This document shows, one piece after another, positions 7,406 to 17,870 of a stretch of DNA of 40,156 nucleotides. A model generated the notes under the pieces. The model was not told where the DNA came from, did not search any database, and saw only the letters and a program-made list of their open reading frames with translations. The translations under genes and the position numbers were made by a program. The number at the start of each line of letters is the position of its first letter. Position 1 is the stretch's first letter. The DNA comes from Gammaproteobacteria bacterium (GTDB lineage: Bacteria; Pseudomonadota; Gammaproteobacteria; Methylococcales; Methylomonadaceae), in contig JAJRUF010000021.1 in the NCBI GenBank assembly GCA_024277935.1, positions 1 through 40,156 of the forward strand. The letters are read 5' to 3'.

Positions 7406-8560
7406 TTACTCCAGCATTAACATCGCATCATCATAAAACCGGTCGACAAAACCACCCTTATTAACCGCTTTAAGTGCAACTAAAGGTTTACTTGCAAGCT
7501 CTTCACCTGCAAGGGAAACATTAACAGAACCAAAACTTTCCCCCTTTTTAACAGGTGCCATAATTTTTTTATCTATATTAATTTCCGCTTTTAAATCATT
7601 GTAATGGCGCCTTGGAATGGTGACATATAAATCTTCATTTAAGCCCATAGGCAATTGTTTGCTATCCCCTTTCCAAACTCGTGCATCAGCTAAAGCAGTC
7701 TGAGCTTTATATAATTGGTGGGTTTCAAAAAAACGAAAGCCATAGTTTAATAAGGTTTGGCTTTCATTCGCCCTAGCATTTGCACTGGCTGTTCCCATCA
7801 CCACAGAAATTAAGCGCATTTCTTCACGTTTTGCTGATGCAACCATGCAATAACCTGCTTTTTCTGTATATCCCGTTTTTACACCATCAACTGACTTATC
7901 ACGCCATAATAATTTATTCCGATTAGGCTGGGTAATGTTATTAAAAGTAAACTCTTTTTCAGAATCCCAGCGATAATAATCAGGAAACTCGCTAATAACC
8001 GCTGTAGTTAATTTTGCCAGATCTCTTGCCGTTGTATAATGATTTTTAGTTGGCAATCCTGTACTATTTTCAAAGTGGCTATCCAACATACCTAAACGCT
8101 GTGCTTGTTGATTCATCATCGCTGCAAAAGTTCCTTCATCACCAGCCACATGTTCCGCTAAAGCAACACTGGCATCATTACCTGATTGAATTACCACACC
8201 ATGTATTAAATTTTCTACTGAAACTTGCTTATTGACTTCCACAAACATTCTTGAGCCAGGTGTTTGCCATGCTTTTTTACTAATAGTCACTTTTTCATCT
8301 AATGTTAAATGACCATTTCTTAACTCTCTAAATACCACATAAACCGTCATAATCTTGGTTAGGCTTGCAGGAGATAAGCGCATATCCGCATTTTTTTCTG
8401 CAATCACTTTGCCACTATTAAAATCAATTAACACAAAGCTTTTTGCAGCAACACTGGGGGCTGCTGGAATTAAAATGGGGTTTTCTGCATTAACAATAGT
8501 TGTAAAAAATAGTAGTGAAGCGAGAAAAATTATATGCTTAAAGAAATATGACATTTTCAT
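7406..8560 (-). CDS. dacA: D-alanyl-D-alanine carboxypeptidase (PBP5/6 type)
   Basis: This low-molecular-weight penicillin-binding protein has 384 residues. It has a signal peptide (1-25, ending VNA) and all three active-site motifs: S66-L-T-K69, S126-G-N128 and K228-T-G230. The usual PBP5 C-terminal beta-domain follows, and the last residues (RFYDDAMLML) resemble the amphipathic membrane anchor. It removes the terminal D-Ala from pentapeptide stems in the periplasm, limiting cross-linking. It stands five bases upstream of the aminotransferase. A second ATG two codons in is an alternative start. Confidence 0.96.
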   Translation of the reverse strand: MKMSYFFKHIIFLASLLFFTTIVNAENPILIPAAPSVAAKSFVLIDFNSGKVIAEKNADMRLSPASLTKIMTVYVVFRELRNGHLTLDEKVTISKKAWQTPGSRMFVEVNKQVSVENLIHGVVIQSGNDASVALAEHVAGDEGTFAAMMNQQAQRLGMLDSHFENSTGLPTKNHYTTARDLAKLTTAVISEFPDYYRWDSEKEFTFNNITQPNRNKLLWRDKSVDGVKTGYTEKAGYCMVASAKREEMRLISVVMGTASANARANESQTLLNYGFRFFETHQLYKAQTALADARVWKGDSKQLPMGLNEDLYVTIPRRHYNDLKAEINIDKKIMAPVKKGESFGSVNVSLAGEELASKPLVALKAVNKGGFVDRFYDDAMLMLE

Positions 8561-8607
8561 TGATTAAAGTAACTTTAAAGATTATTGGGGGTATTGTAGC
8601 ACCGTTG

Positions 8608-8651
8608 CTTAATATACTTCACGCAGTCATGGCTGCCTAAAATATATTAAG
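8608..8651. other. Inverted repeat in the rlpA-dacA gap
   Basis: CTTAATATA (8608-8616) is the exact reverse complement of 8643-8651, and GCAG/CTGC near the centre can extend the fold. It occupies most of the 94-base gap upstream of dacA. No U-run follows on the minus strand, so a terminator is uncertain. It might be a processing site, attenuator or small repeat remnant. Confidence 0.4.
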
Positions 8652-8654
8652 GAA

Positions 8655-9455
8655 CTAAGGTGTTTTTTCAACAACTAGCAACGCATTGGTAAAACCTATT
8701 TTTGCCAGTTTTTCACTCTTTTGTTTAGCTTGCAGTTCAGAGTATAGTGGGCCTACCTGTACTTTATACAAATCATTTTGTTGATTTCTGACATGCTGCA
8801 CTCTTGTGGATGTAATTTTAGCCTTTGTTAGCTTTCTCTGTAAATTAGTTGCATTTTCTGCTTGATTAAAAGAAGCCACTTGTAAGAAAAATACAGTTTG
8901 TACGCTTCCTTCTTTAAGTCGAGTGTTGTTTTGCTCAACTCTCGGTATAGAGTCACCCCCTAAGGCTTCCACCTCCACTAAAGCAGTCCCTTGTTTTTGA
9001 AACCCCAACTTAACAGCTGCGGTATAAGATAAATCAATTATCCTGTTATCATGAAAAGGTCCTCTATCATTAATTCTGACAACCACTGCACGTTTATTTT
9101 TTAAATTTGTTACTCGCACATAGCTTGGTATGGGTAAGGTTTTATGGGCTGCTGTCATAGCATACATATTATACCTTTCACCATTAGCTGTTTTATTACC
9201 ATGAAATTTTTTACCGTACCATGAGGCAACACCGGTTTTTTTATAGCCACTGCTTTGCGCTAAAATTTTATAGCGCTTACCAAGCACCTCATACACACTA
9301 GGATTGCCCGCCCGCGTTCTTTTTTCATACTTAGGTATTGCATCTGCAACAGCCATAACATCTATAGGCACATGATCTGGCCCTCTATCTTTTATTGTAT
9401 TATCCATACAAGCACTGCTAAACAATGCTATTAATACTATCAATACTTTTCTCAT
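8655..9455 (-). CDS. rlpA: RlpA septal-ring lytic transglycosylase lipoprotein (DPBB + SPOR)
   Basis: The 266-residue outer-membrane lipoprotein has a lipobox SSAC (C16) after a short hydrophobic signal. The RlpA double-psi beta-barrel (about 74-163) includes GVASWYGKKFHGNKTANGE, AAHKTLPIPS and VRINDRGPF. H85 and D130 sit at the expected catalytic positions. A SPOR domain (about 187-264) provides binding to stem-peptide-free glycan at the division site. RlpA cleaves such naked glycan strands. Position between mltB and dacA is the conserved gammaproteobacterial arrangement. Confidence 0.95.
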   Translation of the reverse strand: MRKVLIVLIALFSSACMDNTIKDRGPDHVPIDVMAVADAIPKYEKRTRAGNPSVYEVLGKRYKILAQSSGYKKTGVASWYGKKFHGNKTANGERYNMYAMTAAHKTLPIPSYVRVTNLKNKRAVVVRINDRGPFHDNRIIDLSYTAAVKLGFQKQGTALVEVEALGGDSIPRVEQNNTRLKEGSVQTVFFLQVASFNQAENATNLQRKLTKAKITSTRVQHVRNQQNDLYKVQVGPLYSELQAKQKSEKLAKIGFTNALLVVEKTP

Positions 9456-9486
9456 TGCCAGAACCTTCCTCGCCTATTCTAAGTTA

Positions 9487-10482
9487 TCACTCTATCTTAA
9501 CTTGCTGTCTTTGCTTATAGATTGCCTGACTCAACTGATATACAGCCATGCCGTATAGCTTACTATGGTTATAACGCGTTATCACATAAAAATTATGCAA
9601 GCCTACCCATAAATCAGTGCCGTTTTGTTGCTGATATGCCAATAACTTTATCGGTTCATCACCTTCTATTCCTTGCTCTGCTGTAACCCCCAGTGCTTGC
9701 ACTTCTGCCCAGGTTCTATCTGGCTTTAAACCTTTTGTCAGTGCTTGCTCATAGCCCTTATCTTCTGCCTTAACCAAGAAAGCCACACCAGCTCCCTTAC
9801 GCCAATGGTGAATCACAAAATAATTTGCCACACTTGCAATAGCATCGGCAGGGTTAGCCCAGATATCTTGTTTACCATCATTTTCGAAATCAGCAGCATA
9901 AGCTCTGTAGCTACTCGGCATAAACTGAGGAATCCCCATTGCTCCAGCATACGAACCTGTTGGCTCTAAAGGGTTCATTTTTTGTTCACGACAGAGCAAT
10001 AAAAAATGTTCTAATTCATTGCTAAAAAACCGACTTCGTTTTGGATAGCCAAAGGCTAAAGTAGATAAAGCATCAATAACCCGGTGTCCTCCAGTATGTA
10101 TTCCATAATAAGTTTCCACACCTATAATTGCGGTAATTATTTCAGCAGGGACACCTGTCTTTTGCTCCACAGCTGTTAACGCTGTTTCATTTTCTTGCCA
10201 GAATTTTACGCCTGCTTTTATCCGCTTATCCGTTAAAAATATTTTACGATATTGATACCAGGACATTGAGCCTTCAGCAGGTCTGGTCATAGTCTTAATA
10301 ATATTTTTCTTAATATCAACGGATTTAAATAATTCCTGTAATTCTTTTTTATCAAATTGGTGTTTATTAACCATATTACTAACAAAGCTACTAAGCAACT
10401 CTGTTTCTTCAATTGCTGAAAATGCAGCTGTACTAAAAATAAAGCTACAGCAAAACAATATTTGAACCGTAATTCTTTTCAT
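9487..10482 (-). CDS. mltB: Membrane-bound lytic murein transglycosylase B
   Basis: The 331-residue periplasmic protein has an N-terminal signal (1-23, ending AFSA). The catalytic glutamate is E123 in IIGVETYYG, followed by the family blocks GYPKRSRFF, EPTGSYAGAMGIPQFMPSSY and NDGKQDIWANPADAI. It cleaves peptidoglycan with formation of 1,6-anhydromuramic ends. The signal lacks a convincing lipobox, since cysteines at 11-12 sit inside the hydrophobic core, so a soluble (Slt35-like) form is possible. It lies 12 bases downstream of rodA. Confidence 0.93.
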   Translation of the reverse strand: MKRITVQILFCCSFIFSTAAFSAIEETELLSSFVSNMVNKHQFDKKELQELFKSVDIKKNIIKTMTRPAEGSMSWYQYRKIFLTDKRIKAGVKFWQENETALTAVEQKTGVPAEIITAIIGVETYYGIHTGGHRVIDALSTLAFGYPKRSRFFSNELEHFLLLCREQKMNPLEPTGSYAGAMGIPQFMPSSYRAYAADFENDGKQDIWANPADAIASVANYFVIHHWRKGAGVAFLVKAEDKGYEQALTKGLKPDRTWAEVQALGVTAEQGIEGDEPIKLLAYQQQNGTDLWVGLHNFYVITRYNHSKLYGMAVYQLSQAIYKQRQQVKIE

Positions 10483-10494
10483 ATATAAACCAGC

Positions 10495-11628
10495 CTAAGT
10501 GGGTAAAAATTTTCTATGTGTATGAATTGACATTAAAATACCAAAACTTGCCATTAGAGTAACCATTGATGTTCCTCCATAACTTATCAAAGGTAATGGC
10601 ACGCCAACAACAGGCAATATACCTATAACCATACCAATATTAACGAACACATAGACAAAAAAAGTAAAGGTTAAGCTACCTGCTAATAAGCGGCTATAGG
10701 TATCTTGTGCTTGCACAGCAATGTACAAGCAGCGACTTATAATCAATAAATAAAGAATTAACAGTCCCAGACAACCTGATAAGCCAAACTCTTCAGCAAA
10801 AACAGCAAAAATAAAATCAGTCGAGCTTTCTGGTAAAAAATCCAGGTTAGATTGGGTACTGCCTAACCAGCCTTTGCCATGCAAACCACCAGAACCTATC
10901 GCTATTTTAGATTGAATAATATGATAGCCTTTACCCAAAGGGTCGGCTTCAGGGTTTAAAAAGGTTAATACCCTAGCTTTTTGATACTCTCGCATAAAAT
11001 GCCATAACACAGGAGTCAACCCTGCAAGCACAAGAGCTGTTGCAGCCATAAACCGCCATGATAAGCCGGCAAAAAAGATAACCGCCGTACCCGAACTAGC
11101 GACTAATAGTGCCGTACCCAAATCCGGCTGTTTGGCAATTAAAACAGTAGGAATAATAATCAATAGGGCCGCCATAAATAATTGCTTGGCTTTTGGCGGT
11201 AAAGTGTACCCCGATAAAAACCAGGCTATCATCATAGGCGTGGTGATTTTAATCATTTCTGAAGGTTGAAACCGAAAAAATCCAAAATTTAACCAACGCT
11301 GAGCACCTTTTCCTACCATCCCAAAAATCAAAACAGCAAGCAGTAACACGACACCTAAGGTATACAATTTAGCAGAGTGGCGGTGAAACTGCTGAGGCTC
11401 TATATGGGCCAAAATAATCATTAAGAAAAAAGCCAACCCTATTCGAGCGGCTTGTCTTATCAATACAGTTATATCCTGCCCACTCGCACTATACAATATT
11501 AAGAAACTTAAAGAACAAGCCAACACCAAGCCAATAAAAAGGGGAATATCAACATGTAATTTTCGTAATAAAGTGCCTATCACCGAGGGGGGATGAAACT
11601 GCTCACTTCTGGTTTCATTTTTCATCAA
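10495..11628 (-). CDS. rodA: RodA SEDS-family peptidoglycan glycosyltransferase
   Basis: The 377-residue polytopic membrane protein (about ten helices) has the SEDS signature GAQRWLNFGFFRFQPSE, AKQPDLGTALLV (with the essential aspartate), GSGGLHGKGWLGSTQ and a C-terminal VGVPLPLISYGGTSM. RodA polymerises lipid II during lateral-wall growth together with PBP2. Its 5' end overlaps the mrdA 3' end by 14 bases, so translation is coupled. The first two codons are both ATG; either may serve. Confidence 0.97.
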   Translation of the reverse strand: MMKNETRSEQFHPPSVIGTLLRKLHVDIPLFIGLVLACSLSFLILYSASGQDITVLIRQAARIGLAFFLMIILAHIEPQQFHRHSAKLYTLGVVLLLAVLIFGMVGKGAQRWLNFGFFRFQPSEMIKITTPMMIAWFLSGYTLPPKAKQLFMAALLIIIPTVLIAKQPDLGTALLVASSGTAVIFFAGLSWRFMAATALVLAGLTPVLWHFMREYQKARVLTFLNPEADPLGKGYHIIQSKIAIGSGGLHGKGWLGSTQSNLDFLPESSTDFIFAVFAEEFGLSGCLGLLILYLLIISRCLYIAVQAQDTYSRLLAGSLTFTFFVYVFVNIGMVIGILPVVGVPLPLISYGGTSMVTLMASFGILMSIHTHRKFLPT

Positions 11629-13462
11629 CTGTCTTCACCTCAGGCATCAAATACTGTTTCATTATCTTTCCTGCAATAGGTGCAGCTACAGAACCTCCAT
11701 GCCCACCATTTTCAACGACCACAGCTACCGCTATTTGTGGATCAGTAGCTGGGGCAAAAGAGATAAACAAGGCATGATCTCTGTTCTTCAAAGTCACTTC
11801 ATCTTTATTATATTTTTCTTCTTGTTTAACCGTAAAAACCTGTGCTGTTCCTGTTTTCCCTGCTATTTGATAGTTAATTCCTTTCTTTAGCCTTCTTGCC
11901 GTTCCTCTTGCACCATGAACGACATTAACCATCGCAGAAATCACATCATCAACGTTTTGTTCATCCAGCTTTATTTGTTCATCTGGGTATACTCTGCCAG
12001 CCTTGAAATGATAATTTTTATCCACTAAATAAGGGGTAACAACATGTCCTTTATTTGCCAGTGTTGCTGTGGCTCTAGCTAACTGCAAAGGCGTTACTTG
12101 TAAAAAACCTTGGCCTATCCCCGTTATCAATGTTTCTCCTGGATACCAAGGCTGCTTTTTGACTCTTCTTTTCCATGCTTTAGAAGGTAGCAACCCCGCC
12201 TTTTCACCAACCAAGTCTATTCCTGTTTTTTCACCAAAACCAAATTTTTGTAAAAAATCATGTATTCTTTCTATCCCTAAAGTTCTGGCTAAATCATAAA
12301 AATAGACATCACAAGACTGCGTAATGGCATCACTCATATCCACAGCCCCATGCCCCCAAGTTTTCCAGTCACGATATTTATGCTTTACTTTAGGAAGCTG
12401 ATAATACCCTGGGCAAAATAATTTATGATGGAATTCCGTCACCTTATTTTCAAGCCCCGCTAAAGCAATAAAGGGTTTAATAGTTGAACCTGGTGGGTAT
12501 TGTCCTCTTAACGCTCTATTAAACAAAGGTTGTGCATCTGATTGTTGCAAGGCATGATATGCTTTACTACTAATTCCATAAACAAAGGGGTTTGGATCAA
12601 ACCCTGGGCGGCTGGCAAGCACCAAAACTTCGCCGGTTTTAATCTCTATCGCAACCACTGCACCATTGTGTCCTTCCAAGGCATCATAAGCCGTTTTCTG
12701 CAGGTCAACATCCAAAGTTAAATGTAAGTTTTTACCCGGCTCAGGGTCATCTGATGATACGATTTTTACTGCACGCCGTTGTGCATTTGTTTCAATTTCT
12801 GAATATCCCGTTTTACCATGTAACAGTGACTCGTAAGTTTTCTCTATACCCAGCTTTCCCACATGGTGTGTGCCTCTATACTCTGAAACAGGTAAACTTT
12901 TTAATTCTCTCTCATTAATTCTACCTACATACCCAACAACATGTGAGGTTAAATCTTTATAAGGGTAATGTCTAACTAACCGTGCATGTACATCAACACC
13001 AGGAAAGTACGGTCGAACGACTGCAAATTTTGCCACCTTTTCATCACTCATGCGTAATAATAAGGGCACACTGTCAAACCGTTTTGATTGATGTTTATGT
13101 TTTAAAAACTGAGCTATTTTCTCATCAGAAATATCCAGTAATTTTTGTAAGCGCTGTAAAGTTTTATCCAGGTTTTCAATTTGTTCTGGAATCAGCTCCA
13201 AACTATAAGAAGGAATATTCTCAGCTAAAACTCGATTATGCCTATCATAAATAATTCCACGAGTCGGCGGTGATGGTACAACTTTAATACGATTTGATTT
13301 TGCCATCGTTGAGTAATGCTCATGACCAACCACCTGTAAATAAATCAGACGGCCAACAAGCCCACACATCAATATTAAAATAATAGCAAAGATAGCAACC
13401 GTTCGACTAAGAAACATACGGTTCTCAGCTAATGGGTCTTTCATTGAATAATGTCGATGCAT
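11615..13462 (-). CDS. mrdA: Penicillin-binding protein 2 (transpeptidase)
   Basis: I place the start at ATG 13462, one base after the mreD stop, giving 615 residues and the expected N-terminus MHRHYSMKDPLAENRMFLSR. The open frame extends 17 codons further up, inside mreD. After one membrane helix come the pedestal domain (with RGIIYDRHN) and the transpeptidase domain. Its motifs are S326-T-I-K329, S383-C-D385 and K536-T-G538. PBP2 cross-links lateral wall in a complex with RodA, encoded next, and MreC/MreD, encoded before. Confidence 0.96.
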   Translation of the reverse strand: MHRHYSMKDPLAENRMFLSRTVAIFAIILILMCGLVGRLIYLQVVGHEHYSTMAKSNRIKVVPSPPTRGIIYDRHNRVLAENIPSYSLELIPEQIENLDKTLQRLQKLLDISDEKIAQFLKHKHQSKRFDSVPLLLRMSDEKVAKFAVVRPYFPGVDVHARLVRHYPYKDLTSHVVGYVGRINERELKSLPVSEYRGTHHVGKLGIEKTYESLLHGKTGYSEIETNAQRRAVKIVSSDDPEPGKNLHLTLDVDLQKTAYDALEGHNGAVVAIEIKTGEVLVLASRPGFDPNPFVYGISSKAYHALQQSDAQPLFNRALRGQYPPGSTIKPFIALAGLENKVTEFHHKLFCPGYYQLPKVKHKYRDWKTWGHGAVDMSDAITQSCDVYFYDLARTLGIERIHDFLQKFGFGEKTGIDLVGEKAGLLPSKAWKRRVKKQPWYPGETLITGIGQGFLQVTPLQLARATATLANKGHVVTPYLVDKNYHFKAGRVYPDEQIKLDEQNVDDVISAMVNVVHGARGTARRLKKGINYQIAGKTGTAQVFTVKQEEKYNKDEVTLKNRDHALFISFAPATDPQIAVAVVVENGGHGGSVAAPIAGKIMKQYLMPEVKTVDEK

Positions 13463-13463
13463 A

Positions 13464-13946
13464 TTAGTCAATATGCCCCAATACACGAATCCAGCGCAAG
13501 CCAGCATAAACAAAAGGCCAACAAATTGTCCCCGTCAATACAGGTATCCAGAAAAGCCATGTTAAACCCATTGAACTTTGAACACTTTCAATCCAAAAAA
13601 CTAAAACCTGTGCAAACAACAAACAGCAAAAAACAAATATTGCTTGTTGTAGTACAGGATAATGCCTTAAGCGTCGGTGAAGTTTTAAGCAAGTAAAATT
13701 AACTAATGCATAAATTAACCCATGCATACCAAAAATTCGTCCTGTCAACACATCAACAAGAATACCTAGCACCCAAGCATTAAAAACACCAACCCTCTCA
13801 GGCACGGCAAGAGTCCAATAAATTAAAATCAATAAAACCCAATCAGGATTTAATGCTTTAATAGTGTTTGATAAGGGTAATATATTCAAACACATCGCTA
13901 TCAGCAAGGTTAAAAAATATCGTTTACTGTACTGATTCTTATTCAT
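13464..13946 (-). CDS. mreD: Rod-shape determining protein MreD
   Basis: This is a 160-residue integral membrane protein with about five hydrophobic helices and the family phrases PDWVLLILIYWTLAVPERVG and GRIFGMHGLIYALV. MreD is an inner-membrane part of the elongasome. It overlaps mreC by eight bases upstream and ends one base before the mrdA ATG, so the three are tightly coupled. Sequence conservation in MreD is low, and the call leans on this context as well as on the motifs. Confidence 0.94.
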   Translation of the reverse strand: MNKNQYSKRYFLTLLIAMCLNILPLSNTIKALNPDWVLLILIYWTLAVPERVGVFNAWVLGILVDVLTGRIFGMHGLIYALVNFTCLKLHRRLRHYPVLQQAIFVFCCLLFAQVLVFWIESVQSSMGLTWLFWIPVLTGTICWPFVYAGLRWIRVLGHID

Positions 13947-14862
13947 CTACTTTGTTATTATCAGCAGCATCTACTTTATTATCATTTACTTCAGGCGTTG
14001 ATAATGGAACAGGTGTTGAGTCACTCCATACAATTAACAACTCGCGAATTCTATCTAACTTAGCTTTGGGTGTTGCATAGATATTAGCAAAGGGTTTATT
14101 TGGTTGAGCTGTCACTTTATCAACCACCGCAACAGGGTAACCCTGAGGAAAGGTTCCGCCTAAGCCAGAACTGACAAGCAAGTCCCCAGCAACAATATCA
14201 GCATTATTAGGTAAAAAAGGTAAGTTCAATCGATTTAATTGACCACTACCAATAGCAATAGTTCGTAAACCATTTCTATTGACCTGCACAGGAATCGCAT
14301 GATTAGGATCTGTTATTAGCATAACCTCTGAGCTTAAAGGGAGTGAGCGAATCACCTGTCCCACCACACCATTGGCCCCTATAACTGCCTGTTTTTTGTG
14401 CACACCAAAGCGAGAGCCTTTATTAACCACCATAACATGCTCATAAGGCACGAGATTAACAGATAATAATTCGGCAACTAACACTTGCTCACCCAGCTTA
14501 AATGAATTTTCTAACAAACCTCTAAGCCGAATATTTTCATTTTCCAATGAGGCTAGTTTTAACAGTTTAATATTATCAATTAACTGCTTTTCCTTTAATA
14601 TAGCATTTTCGTTTTTTAAGGCGCTATAGGAAACAACTGTATTTTTAAGCTGCTCACCCCATTCCACAGGCAAGCTAACTAAACGCTGAACAGGATAAAT
14701 CAGTACCGATAAAATTGATCGTGTATTGTCCATTTTAGAACTACGGTGATCAATAGCCAGCAATACGACAGAAAGGAGTACAACAATCAATAACCGTGTA
14801 TTAAGTGAAGGACCAGAAGCGAATAAAAGTTTTATAACAAGCTCCCTTGATAAAAAGCACAC
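13939..14862 (-). CDS. mreC: Rod-shape determining protein MreC
   Basis: MreC is the periplasmic scaffold of the elongasome. After a short cytoplasmic N-terminus it has one membrane helix (around 22-38), a coiled coil (about 68-115) and two beta-barrels; typical are GANGVVGQVI, DPNHAIPVQVNRNG and SGLGGTFPQGYPV. The listed start is GTG at 14862, which has no evident ribosome site. Family members usually begin MKLLFxxGPSL. Here the equivalent codon is ATA at 14835, preceded by AAGGGAG at a six-base spacing. The true start may therefore be the rare ATA, and the first nine residues would then be untranslated. Stop overlaps mreD by eight bases. Confidence 0.93.
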   Translation of the reverse strand: MCFLSRELVIKLLFASGPSLNTRLLIVVLLSVVLLAIDHRSSKMDNTRSILSVLIYPVQRLVSLPVEWGEQLKNTVVSYSALKNENAILKEKQLIDNIKLLKLASLENENIRLRGLLENSFKLGEQVLVAELLSVNLVPYEHVMVVNKGSRFGVHKKQAVIGANGVVGQVIRSLPLSSEVMLITDPNHAIPVQVNRNGLRTIAIGSGQLNRLNLPFLPNNADIVAGDLLVSSGLGGTFPQGYPVAVVDKVTAQPNKPFANIYATPKAKLDRIRELLIVWSDSTPVPLSTPEVNDNKVDAADNNKVDE

Positions 14863-14902
14863 AAATTACAAATTCAAGAATAGGCATAAATCACTTATTC
14901 CT

Positions 14903-14933
14903 CAAACAAAAATGGCCAGACACAAGTCTAGCC
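14903..14933 (-). terminator. Intrinsic-terminator-like hairpin after mreB
   Basis: On the minus strand an eight-pair stem with one mismatch (14926-14933 with 14914-14921; GGCTAGAC/GTCTGGCC) and a four-base loop is followed by ATTTTTGTTT. It lies between the mreB stop and the mreC start. It should end or attenuate part of mreB transcription, which would raise MreB over MreC/D as seen in other gammaproteobacteria. Confidence 0.7.
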
Positions 14934-14957
14934 ACCATAACTCAAAATCAATTTAAC

Positions 14958-16110
<1,153 letters not shown>

Positions 16111-16398
16111 ATGTCGCTAACAACCGACGAAATAAAGAAAATTGCCTACCTGGCAAGATTAGGCATTGATGAATCTGATATTGATGCTTATGCTAACGAT
16201 TTATCTAATATGTTAGATTTAATGACTCAAATGGGTAAAGCAAATACTGCGGGTATTAATCCAATGGCTCACCCTATGGACCAAATGCAACGCTTGCGCC
16301 CTGATGTCGCAACAGAAACAAATCAACGAGATCACTTTCAGGCCTTAGCCCCTCAAACAGAAGCTGGTTTGTACCTCGTTCCTAAAGTTCTCGACTAA
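16111..16398 (+). CDS. gatC: Asp/Glu-tRNA amidotransferase subunit C
   Basis: The 95-residue subunit starts [20 protein letters not shown]. The conserved C-terminal PxxDV...Lx.AP...[10 protein letters not shown] is present. GatC stabilises the GatA-GatB complex that converts Glu-tRNA(Gln) and Asp-tRNA(Asn) to the amide forms. An earlier in-frame ATG at 16099 would put the ribosome site GGAG (16101-16104) inside the gene, so 16111 is preferred. gatA begins ten bases downstream. Confidence 0.95.
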   Translation: MSLTTDEIKKIAYLARLGIDESDIDAYANDLSNMLDLMTQMGKANTAGINPMAHPMDQMQRLRPDVATETNQRDHFQALAPQTEAGLYLVPKVLD

Positions 16399-16408
16399 CA
16401 GAATAATC

Positions 16409-17860
16409 ATGCATAACAAAACCATTACAGAACTGGCTAAAGGACTGCGCGAAAAAGAATTCTCTAGCGTAGAACTTACTCAAGCTTATCTTGATAGAAT
16501 AAATAAATACCAAGCACTTAACTGCTTTATCACCGTTGCTGAAGACCATGCACTGGAACAAGCTAAAAGATCAGATATACAACTAGCATCTGCTGGTGCA
16601 GGTTTATTAACCGGTATTCCTATTGCCCAAAAAGATATTTTTTGTACACAAGGCATTAAAACCACTTGTGGCTCAAAAATGCTGGATAACTTTATTGCAC
16701 CCTACAATGCTACCGTGATTGAAAAATTTAATACAGCAGGTGCAGTCACTCTTGGCAAATTAAATATGGATGAATTTGCGATGGGTTCATCCAATGAAAC
16801 CAGTTTTTACGGTGCCGTACAAAACCCTTGGGACACCAATACAGTTCCCGGCGGTTCTTCAGGTGGTTCAGCTGCAGCAGTAGCCGCTCGTTTATCACCC
16901 GCAGTCACAGGTACTGATACCGGAGGCTCCATTCGTCAACCTGCCTCCTTATGTGGTATTACAGGTTTAAAGCCAACTTATGGGCGTGTTTCTCGATATG
17001 GCATGATAGCCTTTGCATCCAGCTTGGACCAAGGCGGCCCTATGGCCAGATCTGCTGAAGATGCTGCCATCTTAATGCAAACAATGGCAGGCTTTGATAC
17101 TAAAGATTCAACCAGTGTCGACAGAGAAGTCCCTAACTATTCAGCTGGATTAAATAATAGCTTGGAAGGGTTAAAAATAGGCTTACCTAAAGAGTTCTTT
17201 GATGAAGGCTTAAACAGTGATATTGCCTCAGCAATAGAAATAGCGGTTAATGAATATAAAAAACTGGGGGCTGAAATTAAAGAAGTTTCATTACCCAATA
17301 TGAAATTAGCAATTCCAGCTTATTATGTTATTGCTTCAGCCGAGTGTTCAGCCAACTTGTCACGCTATGATGGCGTACGTTTTGGTTACCGTTGCGGTGA
17401 CCCAGCCGATCTAAATGATTTATACATCCGCTCTCGTGGTGAAGCTTTTGGCGCAGAAGTAAAACGCCGGATTTTAATGGGGACTTATGCTTTATCTGCT
17501 GGCTATTACGATGCTTACTATATTAAAGCACAAAAAGTCCGCCGCTTAATTTCTGGAGATTTTAGCCAAGCACTCTCTGAAGTTGACGTATTAATGGGGC
17601 CCGTTTCACCTACTACCGCTTTTGGGATAGGTGAAAAAACCAATGACCCCATTGAAATGTACCTCGCTGATATTTATACCATTGCTGTTAACTTGGCTGG
17701 CCTGCCCGCCATGTCATTACCTGCTGGTTTTGCTAATAACAAGCCCGTCGGCTTACAAGTCATTGGTAATTATTTCACTGAAGACCGGTTATTAAATATT
17801 GCTCACCAATACCAACAAGTCACCGGTTGGCACCAACAAACACCACAAGGCTTTGAATAA
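16409..17860 (+). CDS. gatA: Asp/Glu-tRNA amidotransferase subunit A
   Basis: GatA is the amidase subunit that releases ammonia from glutamine. Its 483 residues include the amidase signature. The Ser-cisSer-Lys triad is K75 (in IPIAQKDIF), S150 (in [11 protein letters not shown]) and S174 (in [11 protein letters not shown]). It lies between gatC and gatB, 10 bases from each, and acts in the cytoplasmic GatCAB complex. The presence of GatCAB implies that Gln-tRNA, Asn-tRNA or both are made by transamidation in this organism; which one cannot be told here. Confidence 0.97.
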   Translation: MHNKTITELAKGLREKEFSSVELTQAYLDRINKYQALNCFITVAEDHALEQAKRSDIQLASAGAGLLTGIPIAQKDIFCTQGIKTTCGSKMLDNFIAPYNATVIEKFNTAGAVTLGKLNMDEFAMGSSNETSFYGAVQNPWDTNTVPGGSSGGSAAAVAARLSPAVTGTDTGGSIRQPASLCGITGLKPTYGRVSRYGMIAFASSLDQGGPMARSAEDAAILMQTMAGFDTKDSTSVDREVPNYSAGLNNSLEGLKIGLPKEFFDEGLNSDIASAIEIAVNEYKKLGAEIKEVSLPNMKLAIPAYYVIASAECSANLSRYDGVRFGYRCGDPADLNDLYIRSRGEAFGAEVKRRILMGTYALSAGYYDAYYIKAQKVRRLISGDFSQALSEVDVLMGPVSPTTAFGIGEKTNDPIEMYLADIYTIAVNLAGLPAMSLPAGFANNKPVGLQVIGNYFTEDRLLNIAHQYQQVTGWHQQTPQGFE

Positions 17861-17870
17861 GGAGAATATG

